Source: Trichoplax adhaerens
Taxonomy: Eukaryota; Placozoa; Uniplacotomia; Trichoplacea; Trichoplacidae
Assembly (NCBI RefSeq): GCF_000150275.1
Contig: NW_002060964.1
Location: 301,643-365,642, forward strand
Length of the DNA stretch: 64,000 nucleotides
Direction of reading: 5' to 3'
Under the pieces are notes generated by a model. It was given only the letters and a program-made list of their open reading frames with translations, made no database searches and was not told the DNA's origin. How positions within the stretch are numbered: the first letter of the stretch is position 1; each line of letters starts with the position of its first letter. A program made the position numbers and the translations under genes. This document shows positions 11,369 through 22,758 of the stretch, in pieces.

Positions 11369-13563
11369 TTAGCATCATTCCTATTCTTGCTTGAAATAAT
11401 CGTTAAGATTGATAGAGTTTTCACTAATTTCGTATTATGATAATTAATTGCATTCAAAGATAGTGATGGATCCCCCCAATTTATAAGCTCTTAGTAACCA
11501 CTTCTTATTGAATCCTAATTTAAATTTTCGATCTATTTTACTGGATGTCTATTTTTCTACGTCACCAAGAGTGAGATTAATTAGACACTAACCTGATGCT
11601 CTTGTCATTACTACATTTGATTTCTTCCCCCTTATATAGGTTACAAGCATCCATAAGACCGATTTTGTCTTTAAGACTGTGAACTGATATTTCTACCAAT
11701 AGTGACTGTTTTGCATGTATTACCGTACGATATAATATTATTGACTACAGCGTTCAGAGATGGAAGATGTTGTCACCATGAGTAACTGGCATTCAAGGTA
11801 AGTGTGATTGCTACGACAGCAGCTACTGCCGGTATCCTGATATTGGTAGGAGAAATCGGGTAAAGTTATGCAACATGCCGATTATGTTCGGTATCTATCA
11901 GGAGTAAGCAATAGCAAGGAAACTTTCATGTGGACAAAATTAGTGCTAAAGCTGCATGTAGCAGACATCAAGAATTATTGCAAAAATATATCTATTCAAT
12001 CTCTTCTGGCTAATTGCAAATAAAATCAATATTGATTTACTCGTTTACGTTTTACTTGGATATTAAGACTAACCAATCTAATTCTATTCTGTGCAAATAC
12101 TTTGCTAATATTATTTTATCAAAATTTACTTATGTGCTCTATTCTACTTTGAGTATGCATCCATTAGTGAATAAGTTATTTTGTGAAACCAATCAGATAA
12201 AAAATTCGCTGAATCAGTTGAGCATTCTAAAGCGAATAATATAATTTGCGAAAGACTACGAGTATATTTATTTCTATATAATGAATAAAGACATAAAAGG
12301 AAATCGTGCCTTTTATTTCTTCCTCAATGGTACGCATTCTGATATTGCATGAATAACTTACAAAAAAGATGGCACCTAGGGATGTCAATTACATGCATAG
12401 TATTGTATAAAAATGTATAGCAAATTTAGAAGATCACTCAACAGATAAATTATTATTGGGATGCAGATAACAGGCAATGTAGTGAACAGAATTAATGACT
12501 GTCGTAATGTAGTTCTGTGATATATATTTATCGATATTTAGAAATAAATTGTTATTCAAGTTTATGATTGCCTTAACGGTTATCAAATTTTCTATATGCA
12601 CTTAATCAATTTGATTTAACTTGTACAGTGATAATGAATGTATCTTACACTCACAAATTTATGCTCACGATTCTTCAAACTCTTCCATACTAGAGATTGA
12701 TCTTTGCTGCTCTTAGTCAATGTGATAATGTATTGCTTACATTGAAACGATTTTAAGAAACTTTAGATTACATTAGCTTACTTGTGAAATGGCATTACTA
12801 TTTAGGGTTTCATTTCTTATGCATAGGCATTGCTGAGCCAAAATAATGTCGATGTATTAATATTCAATTAGCATTCTAAAAATTTTGACTGGATTCACAT
12901 TACAGATTATATAATTATTGGTTCATTTCCAAACCGTAATAAGAAATGACAGAATGTAAAGGTAATCTTCTGTAAATCACTAACAATGAATTATTGAGGT
13001 CTGCCATAGACTACTGGGAAAGAAAGCATCTTCGCAATGTAGAAATCTCTTCCAGAAGGAGTATTCTAGCTTAACAAATGAAGATTTCTTAACGACTTAA
13101 CGTAAAAAGAGTGCTTATTTTGACGTAATAGCAACGATCTTATCCAAATTAAATAATATACACCAAGTAGAATTTTGTGCATTGCAAACTATTTATTCAG
13201 TTATTTATATCTATTTACCCAAGAATGTGCTCGTTAAAAAAAAAAACTTACGAACGTATATAAGCACTACTGTAATGATTATTTCAATTCTATGTTGAAA
13301 TTTATGCTGAAAGTAGGAGATAGATATTTTAGGAATGAATATCACTTACTATGTCGTGATTGCAAGCTTGACTAAAATAATCTGTGATTAATAGAAAATA
13401 GTTTATTCCGGTTAAAATAATTTCACAGTCGGTTGAAAAATGGATAGATAAATTGAATGAATAATTATAACGGGAAGAAACAGAATGTAATTAGGCATGA
13501 TAGAACGAAAATTTGACCCATGCTAAGCATGGCATCACTTTGAGCAGAAAATTGTGCGGGTGT
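11369..13563. other. Intergenic, 2.2 kb, no gene seen
   Basis: AT-rich DNA between the convergent 3' ends of methyltransferase copies 2 and 3. A frame at 12014-12244 is asparagine/isoleucine-rich with no ATG-led domain or splice support. An A10 tract lies near 13240. Nothing else recognised. Confidence 0.5.
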
Positions 13564-14670
13564 CTAGCTACAAAGTTGATTCTGGCATTCCTTTACAGCT
13601 CTTTCTATCTTCTGCTTAAATTCGGCGCTTGCTTTTCTGCTCAAGATGATTTGCATAAAAGAAAATAGGTCTACGCAACCATTATTCTCCACAGCATCGA
13701 CGATTCTATCGACTAAATTGTTTAATCCTCGAGGAGATTTATCTGCATAGAGATCTTCCGGTGAGCGATGAGACATAAATATGATTACGCGTAAATCCTT
13801 TATCGCAGAAGGATTACCTCGCAATTCATGATATCGGCTAGGATCCTTGTAGATATCACTATACTTTCGAATATCTTTGGAAAAGCACAGATCGAACTTG
13901 TAGGGTATCTCGAAACAAGTTAACCCTAATTCATTGCAAGCGTCCCTAATAGCACAATCAGTGGATAATCTTTTAATTTCCTCATCAGTTGGATCAACAT
14001 TCTGGATAACACCTCGGGTGAAATAGGCTATTCGGAAATAGGCGTACTTGCTAAATCGAAGCCCACTGTGGAATAATATTGCAACGCCATTCTCCGATAA
14101 TAAATCCGTTGCTACGCTGTCTACAACATGGGTTACGCCATAACGTCCATTTTGATGATTATAGCGTGCGTAGTAGAGAATGTGAGATAGATAGACAAGA
14201 TCAAATCGATTCATTGAAGCTTTCATTTCCTCATTGGTATACAGCAATTGTGCGACATCATCTGCTAATATATCGCCATACCTTACTTGGTAATTCTTTA
14301 ATGGGATAATCTGTGATTGTTTGGCATTGGAGAGGATCTCTTCTGCTAGACATGCTTTGGAATTTTTATTCTGATCTGACGATGTATCGCTACCGGCAAA
14401 TTCTGGTTGCTTATCGGTGACTCGAACATCTAATCCACCTTTAAATTGGATATTTTTTAAGTAATGGACAGTTGCTCCTCCATCGCCACAGCCAATGTCG
14501 CCCACTAAAGTGGTTTGATCCTCACGACAAAACAATCCTTGATCTTCCAGGAGTTTTAAGAAGGTGTGATTGAACAGCGATAATTTCTCATGATCATTGT
14601 TGGAATCCTTGTAAGCAAGAAATGCTGCTTCATAATCAAAAATATCAGTTCGAATGACTTGTTCTGCCAT
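13564..14670 (-). CDS. Class I SAM-dependent methyltransferase, copy 3 (intronless)
   Basis: Third member of the local family, 368 residues, opening MAEQVIRTDIFDYEAAFL. An in-frame ATG 48 bases further upstream would add 16 residues (MVCNIWRSCYRQRSTI). I prefer the inner ATG at 14670 because the homology with copies 1 and 2 begins there. The SAM loop is VGDIGCGDGGAT with an intact GxGxG. The strand LDVRVTD and motif IV RFDLVYLSHILYYARY follow, then NGVAILFHSG. The family-specific C-terminal region includes YKDPSRYHEL and ILSRKASAEFKQKIE. No intron, no signal peptide. It converges with copy 2 across a 2.2-kb spacer. Substrate not assignable. Confidence 0.85.
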   Translation of the reverse strand: MAEQVIRTDIFDYEAAFLAYKDSNNDHEKLSLFNHTFLKLLEDQGLFCREDQTTLVGDIGCGDGGATVHYLKNIQFKGGLDVRVTDKQPEFAGSDTSSDQNKNSKACLAEEILSNAKQSQIIPLKNYQVRYGDILADDVAQLLYTNEEMKASMNRFDLVYLSHILYYARYNHQNGRYGVTHVVDSVATDLLSENGVAILFHSGLRFSKYAYFRIAYFTRGVIQNVDPTDEEIKRLSTDCAIRDACNELGLTCFEIPYKFDLCFSKDIRKYSDIYKDPSRYHELRGNPSAIKDLRVIIFMSHRSPEDLYADKSPRGLNNLVDRIVDAVENNGCVDLFSFMQIILSRKASAEFKQKIERAVKECQNQLCS

Positions 14671-16930
14671 GATGGTACTCCTTTGCCTGTAACAAGAACG
14701 CCAAATGTTGCAAACCAATAGCTATTGCTTAATATATTGCCGTGGCTATTACAGTTTTAATTAATTAATGCACTCTCTACTCTCGGCAAAAGTACTGTGC
14801 TGCAATGTTGACCATTGTTCAGTCTTGCTATGAATAAATTAACTAATTATTAGTCGGCAGGTTCGTGAATCCTTACGGACGCCATTGCAATTGGACAAAT
14901 GGACACCTGTACACTTTACAGCTCCATAAACTATTGTACATGAACTACTGTCTTCCTTTACAACTAGACTTGAGAACTAGATACTTGATTTGATTGAAAA
15001 TACGCCACTCTACGAGTATTTGCTCGGCAGTCCGGTGTGTAGTTGATGTTTCCAAGTGGATTTTCCATTGATTCGCTTGGGTTTTTTACTCGATGCTACA
15101 GATGATTGACTGAAACATCTTAAGGGATATTTCGTCATACTCGAATTCATTTCAACAACACTATCAAGATCAGGTCTACCTTAGTATCCTGTACTCCCTA
15201 CTATATCTGGATTAAATTCTGAACCAGAACATCATAGAAACTTAAGGCCATGATGCTCTGTGATTACTACTTTAAGCTTTCAAAGTATCATACAGTATGT
15301 TCACTTGATGAGGACTTGATAGATTACAGATAAATCCAATAACAAATTTCATTCCCCCTACTGGTAGAATACTTTTATTAGACCGCAACAGTTTCTATAA
15401 CGCTGACTAGACATAGCTATCAATACCAACAGACTGCAGTAATCATTTTCCATTTTATTTACTAGCTCTGTTCAATAATAGGCTGGCTAGAATTCAACTG
15501 AACAAATGCCGGCAGAAAAATAAATTACTGACGTCAATAGGGAAACTATTTATAATACTATAACCATTTATGTTATTGTTTCTACTTTTGTAAAGTTGTT
15601 ATGACAATAATACGTTGTCCTTGTTCATAACTTGAACAAGGACAAAGTATTTTCAAGGTTATTTCTGCTATTGATTCGCAGATTAATATAGCGACTTTGA
15701 ATCAAGCATCTCAATTCAACAACCTAACTGATTTTCACCACAACTTTGTATTTTAGCTTGCTTGCTCGGATCAAGTCAACAAAAATCACATTAGCGCAAT
15801 TTAAAAAACTAATCAGGTATGGATAGAAAAAAATTATAATTCATCTTTGGTTTTTATAGGACATTTTTTTTTTTGGGGGGGGGGAGGATTCGCCAAACGC
15901 ACAATTTTGTTCTGTTGACTGTTTTTGTCATCTTGTTTGTTATTGCCAGCAAGGCCTAGTGTAGTAACTTAAGAATAGATATTTTAACATTGGTCTCTCG
16001 ATCGTCAAGATCGAGAGACTAAATTAAAGATCTTTATGATAATTGGTGTGTTGGCAATAATGTTCTGAGTAAAGCCGCTACTATCGGGAATGGGGCTTTT
16101 CCAGTAATAAGAGATTTGTTTGCCTTACCAACTGATAAACTTCAGTTCAATAATAAAAAAAAGGTCTGTTAGGATTAGAGGCGGTCTGTAATATCCAAAT
16201 ACTACAATATTAATGGCCCTAACCGCTGCAATATTAATTTTGCCAAATGATAGAATAGTTAAAATATCTGGTATGATTATAATTATTACCAGTAAAAATT
16301 AATTAATAGAATTGATCATATTGAAAGGTCCAACATGCCAGTGATTTTAATAGATATCGAGTTTATTTTTCTAAGTCGTGATTTATTTAAACATCCCCTA
16401 TGATCATAAGATGGGTTGGAAAAAAAACATTGTATACCGATGTTGCTAGTACTGGTTTTATAAAGTCATTGGGTTCAAGAACAACGGCCATGTTCACGAC
16501 CGAATGGATAGTCCATACAATGTCCAATTTCCTGCTTTACCAGCGACCATAACGAATAATACAAGCATATTGATTCTATCCCTTAATCGGCTATTGAAAA
16601 GCTCCCGATTATTTCTTTATTTACCAACAACTTGGTTTTCTAATCGCACCGGGCAAGCTGGACAAGCTAAATAAAAGCGTAGGCTACAATCATCAAATGG
16701 TGTAGAAGAATTTATAAGTGACTGTAGCGTAGTCTTCAATATCAAGCCATTCGGTTTTCCATGATTGGATTGAAATACTGCTCTTACAAAATGACAAGCA
16801 TGGCTATGCGATACTGTACGAGTAGGCTATAGAACTGATAAATAGTATATTAGATAGTCACTGCACACTGTATAGGGTACTTATTCGTGAAAAAATAAGG
16901 TAAATGGCCAACACAGTAGGCGGCACTTGG
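14671..16930. other. Spacer with hairpins and a T/G homopolymer junction; no firm gene
   Basis: No supported coding gene apart from a possible minus-strand coding patch near 16.6-16.8 kb. Contains a 13-bp perfect stem at 15615-15645 (ttgtccttgttca paired with its complement), an 11-bp stem at 15993-16019 (gtctctcgatc), and a run of 11 T followed by 10 G near 15866-15888. Confidence 0.6.
16620..16790 (-). other. Possible coding patch (exon-like, CxxC motif)
   Basis: On the minus strand an open frame of about 50 codons runs from an AG acceptor near 16780 to a GTAAAT donor near 16624. It contains LRFYLACPACPVRLENQVVG, a CxxC knuckle of zinc-ribbon look. Composition is more coding-like than the flanks. 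No consistent chain to neighbouring pieces could be built, so this may be a lone exon of a gene I cannot assemble, a pseudogene, or chance. Confidence 0.25.
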
Positions 16931-17330
16931 CTAATGCTGGGTAGAAGAGCTAAAAATGCTTGGATTATCTTCTACTTCGAAGAACGTAGAATCGCTTGCG
17001 ACCGTTATCAATTTTTCTTGGCGAACATGAACGCCGAGAACGATAATGTCGGAGAGTAAAATAGCTCCAATTCTGAAAAGAATCGGTAACACATCTTCTA
17101 ATCCTTACTCAGTTAAAATAGAAAGATTCAATATTAATATGCCATAGATCATCTTTTAGTAGTCATTCGGCGTTTCAATTAATTTTATCGTTCCCTCTTA
17201 AAGATATTTGATAGATTATCTTGAGTTGTAAATTGACATTTTCAACTAGTATTGTCATAACCTTTTCAAGACAAGAATTCAACTTACTATAAAAGCCATC
17301 CCAAACTATGATCGCCCTGCAGGGAAAGAC
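16931..17330 (-). other. Two linked exon-like pieces, minus strand
   Basis: Piece 1 (17288-17330) ends at a strong GTAAGT donor; piece 2 begins at 17072 after tcttttcag. Joined in phase they read LSLQGDHSLGWLLY then IGAILLSDIIVLGVHVRQEK and on to SSTQH, ending at a TAG at 16931-16933. The join is hydrophobic enough to be one membrane helix. The upstream exon with a start codon was not found. No family recognised; low confidence. Confidence 0.25.
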
Positions 17331-18468
17331 CTATCGCTAAAATTACATGAGTAGACCTTAATGTGTAGATTACAACATCTTAAAGCATATTGCCCTTCGA
17401 GTACTGAATGTTATAGCTACTCAAATTCCCAATGAATGAAATAAATGCTTATTCAACAAACTGTTTCGTCTTTAGCGTGATACTACAATGGATGCTTTAT
17501 TAATATTGCAGTGATCAAACAGTAATTATAATAATGTTGGAATCTATAGTAATTGTTGTAAGTGGCCTACACTACACTCAAGGATATGTATTAACTTTTA
17601 TATCATTAATACCCAATTTTAATTAGAAATAATTCTATCTAGAGCGAATGAACTACCAATTTGCACCGTTATATTAGCGGATTATACTACGAATTGAGTT
17701 TGTATCGCAATATCCCTTTTGAATTATTTTATAAGATGAGTAAATTTCGTTACTTAACTACTACAGAGTCTTTATTATTAATTTTAAGAGTTGGTTATCG
17801 ACAAGAGTAATAGAACTTTTTTACTGTAGTAGTGTAGACGAGTAATTTCCTATAAGGTTAGATTAACTATTAATAGAGCGATTAAGCTTGAAATGTAAGT
17901 TGATAGAAGCTTGCTTGTTTAAAATTATATTATTGATGTCTAAAATTGGCTCTAAGCTTGTACTATCTGCAGCTATGTGGAGAGTAAAGGCTGCTTCTTC
18001 CTTTACCACTATTTTAATACTCATACGATGCGTTGGATACTACTAGATCGTGCAAATTGGCATCATTTCGAGAATGAAACTGGAAATTTTTTAATTTTAA
18101 TTGTTCATTTCACAGATTGAAATTAAAAATTATCTCAAGTGTAATCAAATGGAAGCATTAATAAATTCCTGTCGTATAGCTATGCTTGTTAATGTTACCA
18201 GTTTATGCACACCAAAACTCTTCTAACACTTTCTAAAAGAAATTATCATGCAATATTAAATTACCAATTACTTTTCATTCTTTATTTACAAATAAATTTT
18301 CAACCGAAATTGAGCCAATGGATGTTAACGTGAATTAATCAGTAGCCATTTCGATCTTACAATTTCGGCCCATAAAATCCATAGAATGATTACGATATAA
18401 TAAAAAACTAAATAGATAATATATTTTTATGATATATTTTAGAAGTCGTACGATTGAAAAAAGGAAGA

Positions 18469-20097
18469 ATGAAGTCTATCTTCACAATAGTCGCAGCTAT
18501 TATTTGTTTCCATTCCATGGTCCATGGAAATAAAGTAAGTATGAGCATTTTAATAAGGATTAAACACGAAAAATGAAAGCAATAATCTGCACTACCTTAA
18601 CTACTTCCCAATTGTACATTACCTGTCGCTTAAAACAAGTATGAGCACTTTAATAAGAATTAAACACACTAAAGCAAAGTGAAAGTAATAATTTGTACTG
18701 ATTTTTCTATTTCCTATGGAGAATTGTATATCATCCGTCGCTTATAACAAGTAGGAGCAGTTTAATAAGAGTTAAACACAGTAAAGAAAAGTGACAGCAA
18801 TCTGCAATGCCTTTACTATTTCTTACTAAGAATTGTAAAATTGTCTGCCGCTTAAAACAATCCTTGACTGTTAATATAGTTTACGTCTATACTGCTATTT
18901 GTGGCCCTTTCAATCATTGCCATTCCAACCAATTTCGAGTTTTGGAAACAATGCTGTCCTCTGTTCAACTTGAATTAGTTATCATTTTGTATTATAAAAT
19001 TGGTTATTACTATAAATACTGGCTTTATATATCATCTACTGTCAATCTATTATTGAAATCGTCAAGTGACCTAAAATGAGCTGAAAAATATCCTTTCTTT
19101 CAATATCGCTTTAACATTATCACTAGGATTTTATAGAAATATCAATAACTCATTTGAATTAAATTAATAATCTTCTTTCTATTTTTTAGGAAACTAGATT
19201 AACAAGAAGTACAATATCTGATTTGAAATACATCAAAGACGAAGGTGCTTTAAATTCATGCATGCAACCAAGCAACAGAATTATGTCATTTTGTAATATG
19301 TCTTATTCTGTTCCCTCGTCCTATATGAGAGGCATTGCCAAGCAAATGGATTTTATCGTCGATTACATAAACACACGAGCATCTAGTTTTACTCCTCAGT
19401 GCCTATTTAATACAAAAGAAGTTCTCTGTAAAGGACTATTACCAAAATGTTCTTCAAACTTAACGACAGCATCGTACTTAACTATAACCCAACCATGTTT
19501 ATCGCTCACTTCATGCCCAAATGGTATATTTACAACAATCAGCCGAACTCCTGCATCATTATGTAATTTATCTGGTCGGCAATTTAGTCTAAATACTTGT
19601 GTTAGCTCGAGAATTACTAGTTTAAGTCCTGGAATTTGTGGTACTTTTCCCAATGTTACCGTACCTCCATGGGCCGTTCCAATTCTACAAAGACAAGGAG
19701 CTTCGGTCTTAGCATTGCGTGTAGGTTATAACCTACTTGGAGTTAGTTCAGACTGTATCAATAGATGGACAAAGTTTGCATGCCAAGCTTCAACAGCTTG
19801 TAATGCAACTCAAGACGGAATAATTACTTTTGGCTGGAGTAGGGAAGAATGTACGGCTGCTGTGAATTGGTAAGGAAGAAATAGCATTTGAAAATAGGAT
19901 AATTTAGATCCGTATATGGATTAATTGAAAAATCTATTTCAATTTATTTTAGTTTGCCAGATGCAATAAAAACGCCAACTGCGGGCCAATTGGATTGTAA
20001 TATTTACCCTAGTTCGTCTGGTGCATCGCCATTATCATTGCACTATACTCTGATTGCAGTCATCTTATTCTTGGCTACGTGGATAAATTACAAATAG
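18469..20097 (+). CDS. Secreted, probably GPI-anchored 16-cysteine protein with Frizzled-like CRD pattern, copy A
   Basis: Three exons: 18469-18534, 19190-19869, 19953-20097; 296 residues. Exon 1 is a signal peptide, MKSIFTIVAAIICFHSM..., ending at a gtaagt donor. The mature part has 16 cysteines (residues 46, 57, 93, 102, 109, 125, 131, 147, 159, 172, 211, 220, 226, 243, 249, 264). The first nine, with FCN..Y..P, QC, LCKGLLPKC and PC, recall the Frizzled/folate-receptor-type cysteine-rich domain, though highly diverged. Several N-x-S/T sites are present. The tail, SSSGASPL followed by a hydrophobic stretch and NYK, fits a GPI-attachment signal, or else a C-terminal membrane anchor. The exon 2/3 join replaces a read-through Trp-stop with Cys-Leu-Pro, and the paralog at 25.7 kb has the same join. 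A cell-surface binding protein is inferred; ligand unknown. Confidence 0.8.
18535..18862 (+). repeat. Intronic tandem repeat (three ~100-112-bp units) starting at a 5' splice site
   Basis: Units begin with gtatgagcattttaataagg (18539), gtatgagcactttaataag (18639) and gtaggagcagtttaataag (18751). The first unit sits immediately after the exon 1 donor of the gene at 18469, so each later copy carries a donor-like GTATG/GTAGG. Units also share the attaaacac and aattgta stretches. Confidence 0.8.
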
Positions 20098-20191
20098 CAA
20101 GCTTCCATTTTAATAAACCAGTAGTTATCTTGAAACTGTACCGTATCACATACACATACAAGGACTTTTTAATTATCAGTGTTGTTTAATT

Positions 20192-20337
20192 CAAGGCTTT
20201 CAATATTGTGGGTATACATTTAGCTATAAACGGGACTGTCTTTTAAACACGAAAATTGTTTTGATTTCAAGGTGTTTAATAACATAGGTATAGACTAAGC
20301 TATAAACATGTGCATCTTTCAAACACTAACAATTATT
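20192..20337. repeat. Imperfect tandem duplication (~75 bp x 2)
   Basis: Two adjacent copies share the pattern ggtata...agctataaac...tcttt(t/c)aaacac downstream of copy A of the Cys-rich gene. Possibly 3' UTR sequence; no coding content. Confidence 0.6.
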
Positions 20338-22508
20338 ATCCCTTTTAAAATCGAATACTCTAAGTTTACAAGCAGTGATTTACATATGAAAGCTCTTACC
20401 AGATAAAACGGATGCAACAAATTTGATTTATGTATTGCCACTGCAAAGAGAAAATCCATATATAATATGATAACCTAGCTGTGAATTTTCTTTTAGTGAT
20501 ATGTTTTGTTTAGAATGTGTTCCCATTTATTTGAACGGGTAACGTATTTGACTAGTTTCTCTTAATAAAATTTTTTAGATATTTGACCCATTTACTTTGG
20601 AAAATCTAATTAAAATATGCACGTAGTACTAATGCTGTTGTCTATGGCGCATTCAATTCTAGATTTAATTCTAATTTTCTAGTAGTATAGTTTGATATGT
20701 ATAGAATAGAGTTGCAAATATGCAATAGCACGAGCAGCTGTTAGTACGAACTTACCAAATATCTATCGCCTTAATGTGTTTACTCCGATATTTAAGCCCT
20801 AAGTTTACCCCTATTTTTATAGTTAGTTATTCACACAATATCACAACGTACACCGTGGATAATTAAATGAACAAGTGAAATTGCTTTTAAACAGTTATTT
20901 ATTAAGTAGATTTCTACTGATCCTAGTTACAACAGTTAACAGTATCATATGTACTGCAGTAATACTAGTATGTGTAAAATAATTTCATAATAAGTACGGA
21001 ATGTATTCGTACGTATATATTTATGCAGGTAAATTATACATTAGTAAAGGATATGATCATTATTATGGTGATGTTTCGGAAGATTGTGGATTCGTCATGA
21101 TCACAGTAAATTACCAGAGTTAATTTAGTAGAGGAATAAAGTTTATTGGAATTAGTGCAAAGGGAAAAACCGTGTGAGATTACAGCGTGTATAACGACGT
21201 GACTAGTCGAATAGCTATAGTAATGTAGAATAGGTAAAGCGTGCAAGCTTACTGTGTAACTAGCAGAACTAACTAACGAGATAGGTGAAAGAAGATAGCT
21301 TTTATAATGTATGAAGCACAGCAGGAGGAAATCATAAATGAATAATAAGAATATGTTACTTCTATGTTAAGACAGGGCTACGATATAATTCAGCTAGATT
21401 CAAAGCGATTTCCACAGAGTATTTTGTTAAATATAAATTATGCATATTTAGAGTTATGCTACAATCTAGTGGAAATTGACTTTTATTAAAAATAGACTAT
21501 ACCGTATTTAGAAGTAAACACTACAATTATGACTTCTGTATTCTACCGATATTTTGATGTAACAGTGAGAGAAATAGAGCTAAGGTATACTGATTATATT
21601 TAAGTATTTACAGCTGAGATTTAACAGCCAATGACAGAAAGAAAAAAATAATAATGTAACTTGCTATGAAATAATGTAAAAATATTGTAATAGTTTATTA
21701 TTCTTATTGAATCATAAAATTATTGGTTTCTATAGCTATTCACACCATTAAATTTTCATTCTATTTTCGTAGTTACAATTATTGTTATTAACTAGAAATA
21801 TTAATGTAGTACTAAATCAAAATAAAATATTTATTGAAATTAACTTGAGGGATCTTCTATGTTAGCAAAATGAAATTATTGTTGTGGCCGCGAAAGAAGG
21901 ACTTCAATAAATTATTGTAAAAATGTTACCATTAAACCTCCAGATGAATTACGGCAAAATAAATATGGATTCATTTGTTTTAAGATTACTTTGATATGAA
22001 TGCTATCCAATTCTATTTTGTGAAAATACTTTTATTGGCATAATTTTATTTCTTCTATCCTACTGTTGCAGTAAAGAACTTTCTATTCAAGCATTTTTGC
22101 ATAGAATTAATTAAATTAAGATGAGCTATACCTGTTATTAAGCATTCTAATGCTAACTGTTCGCGAAATAGCATCTTTATTTCTACACTGTATTGGAATG
22201 CATTATCAATTAAATTTGCAAAAATGGGCATCCAGCAATATGAATTTTTTAGCAAACGAGCCTGTTTCTATGGTAATCTTTTTCATTTTAGCTACGTCTA
22301 TCTTTTATTTCCTTTAGCAAATATGATCAAATCTGTTAAAATAATTAAGATCTAAGGTTTTCTCCCACGTCGATATAATCAAGAATAAAGTCTTATTAAC
22401 GCAAATTATTCTATTGTTCCAATACCAATTTCATTATTTTCTTCAATTTTAAATTATCATAATTTCTCATGCGTACCATAGTACTATGCTAATCATTATA
22501 CTGTTTAC
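20338..22508. other. Intergenic, no gene seen
   Basis: AT-rich DNA with only short, unsupported frames (for example 21034-21246 and 22055-22255 on the minus strand). No repeat or RNA gene recognised. Confidence 0.5.
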
Positions 22509-22735
22509 AATGGGGCACATTGGAACAAGTCCACTTCGCTACTGTGGTATATCCAAACATCGGATAATCTTGTCTATCCCTCCCGCAATCAATCACAATA
22601 CTGGTATTGGTCGTCTCTGTAACACTTCCATAATCCAGGTTGCAGGCCTTAACCTTTGTCCTGGTACTAATAATAGATTTTATCCCACAGCAAAGGATAT
22701 AACTTTATCAACTTACAACTGCCTGCAGATGTTAG
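22509..22735 (-). other. Possible Cys-rich coding patch (two exon-like pieces)
   Basis: A locally GC-richer island. On the minus strand, 22717-22735 (after tttgcag, before gtaagt) and 22509-22666 (after tctattattag, before gtaaac) join in phase. The product reads NICRQF then TRTKVKACNLDYGSVTETT..., with VIDCGRDRQDY and KWTCSNVPH. A 50-base intron lies between. On the plus strand the same DNA holds a 90-codon ATG frame at 22486-22758 with a hydrophobic start. Only one can be real and I cannot settle which; neither resembles the flanking Cys-rich paralogs. Confidence 0.25.
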
Positions 22736-22758
22736 CTGCAAAGATTGATATCATCTAA

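Noticed and set aside
14079-14309. 76-codon plus-strand frame
   Set aside because: Shadow frame antisense to methyltransferase copy 3.
13667-14718. N-terminal 16-residue extension of methyltransferase copy 3
   Set aside because: Not shared by the paralogs, whose homology starts at the inner ATG; treated as 5' UTR.
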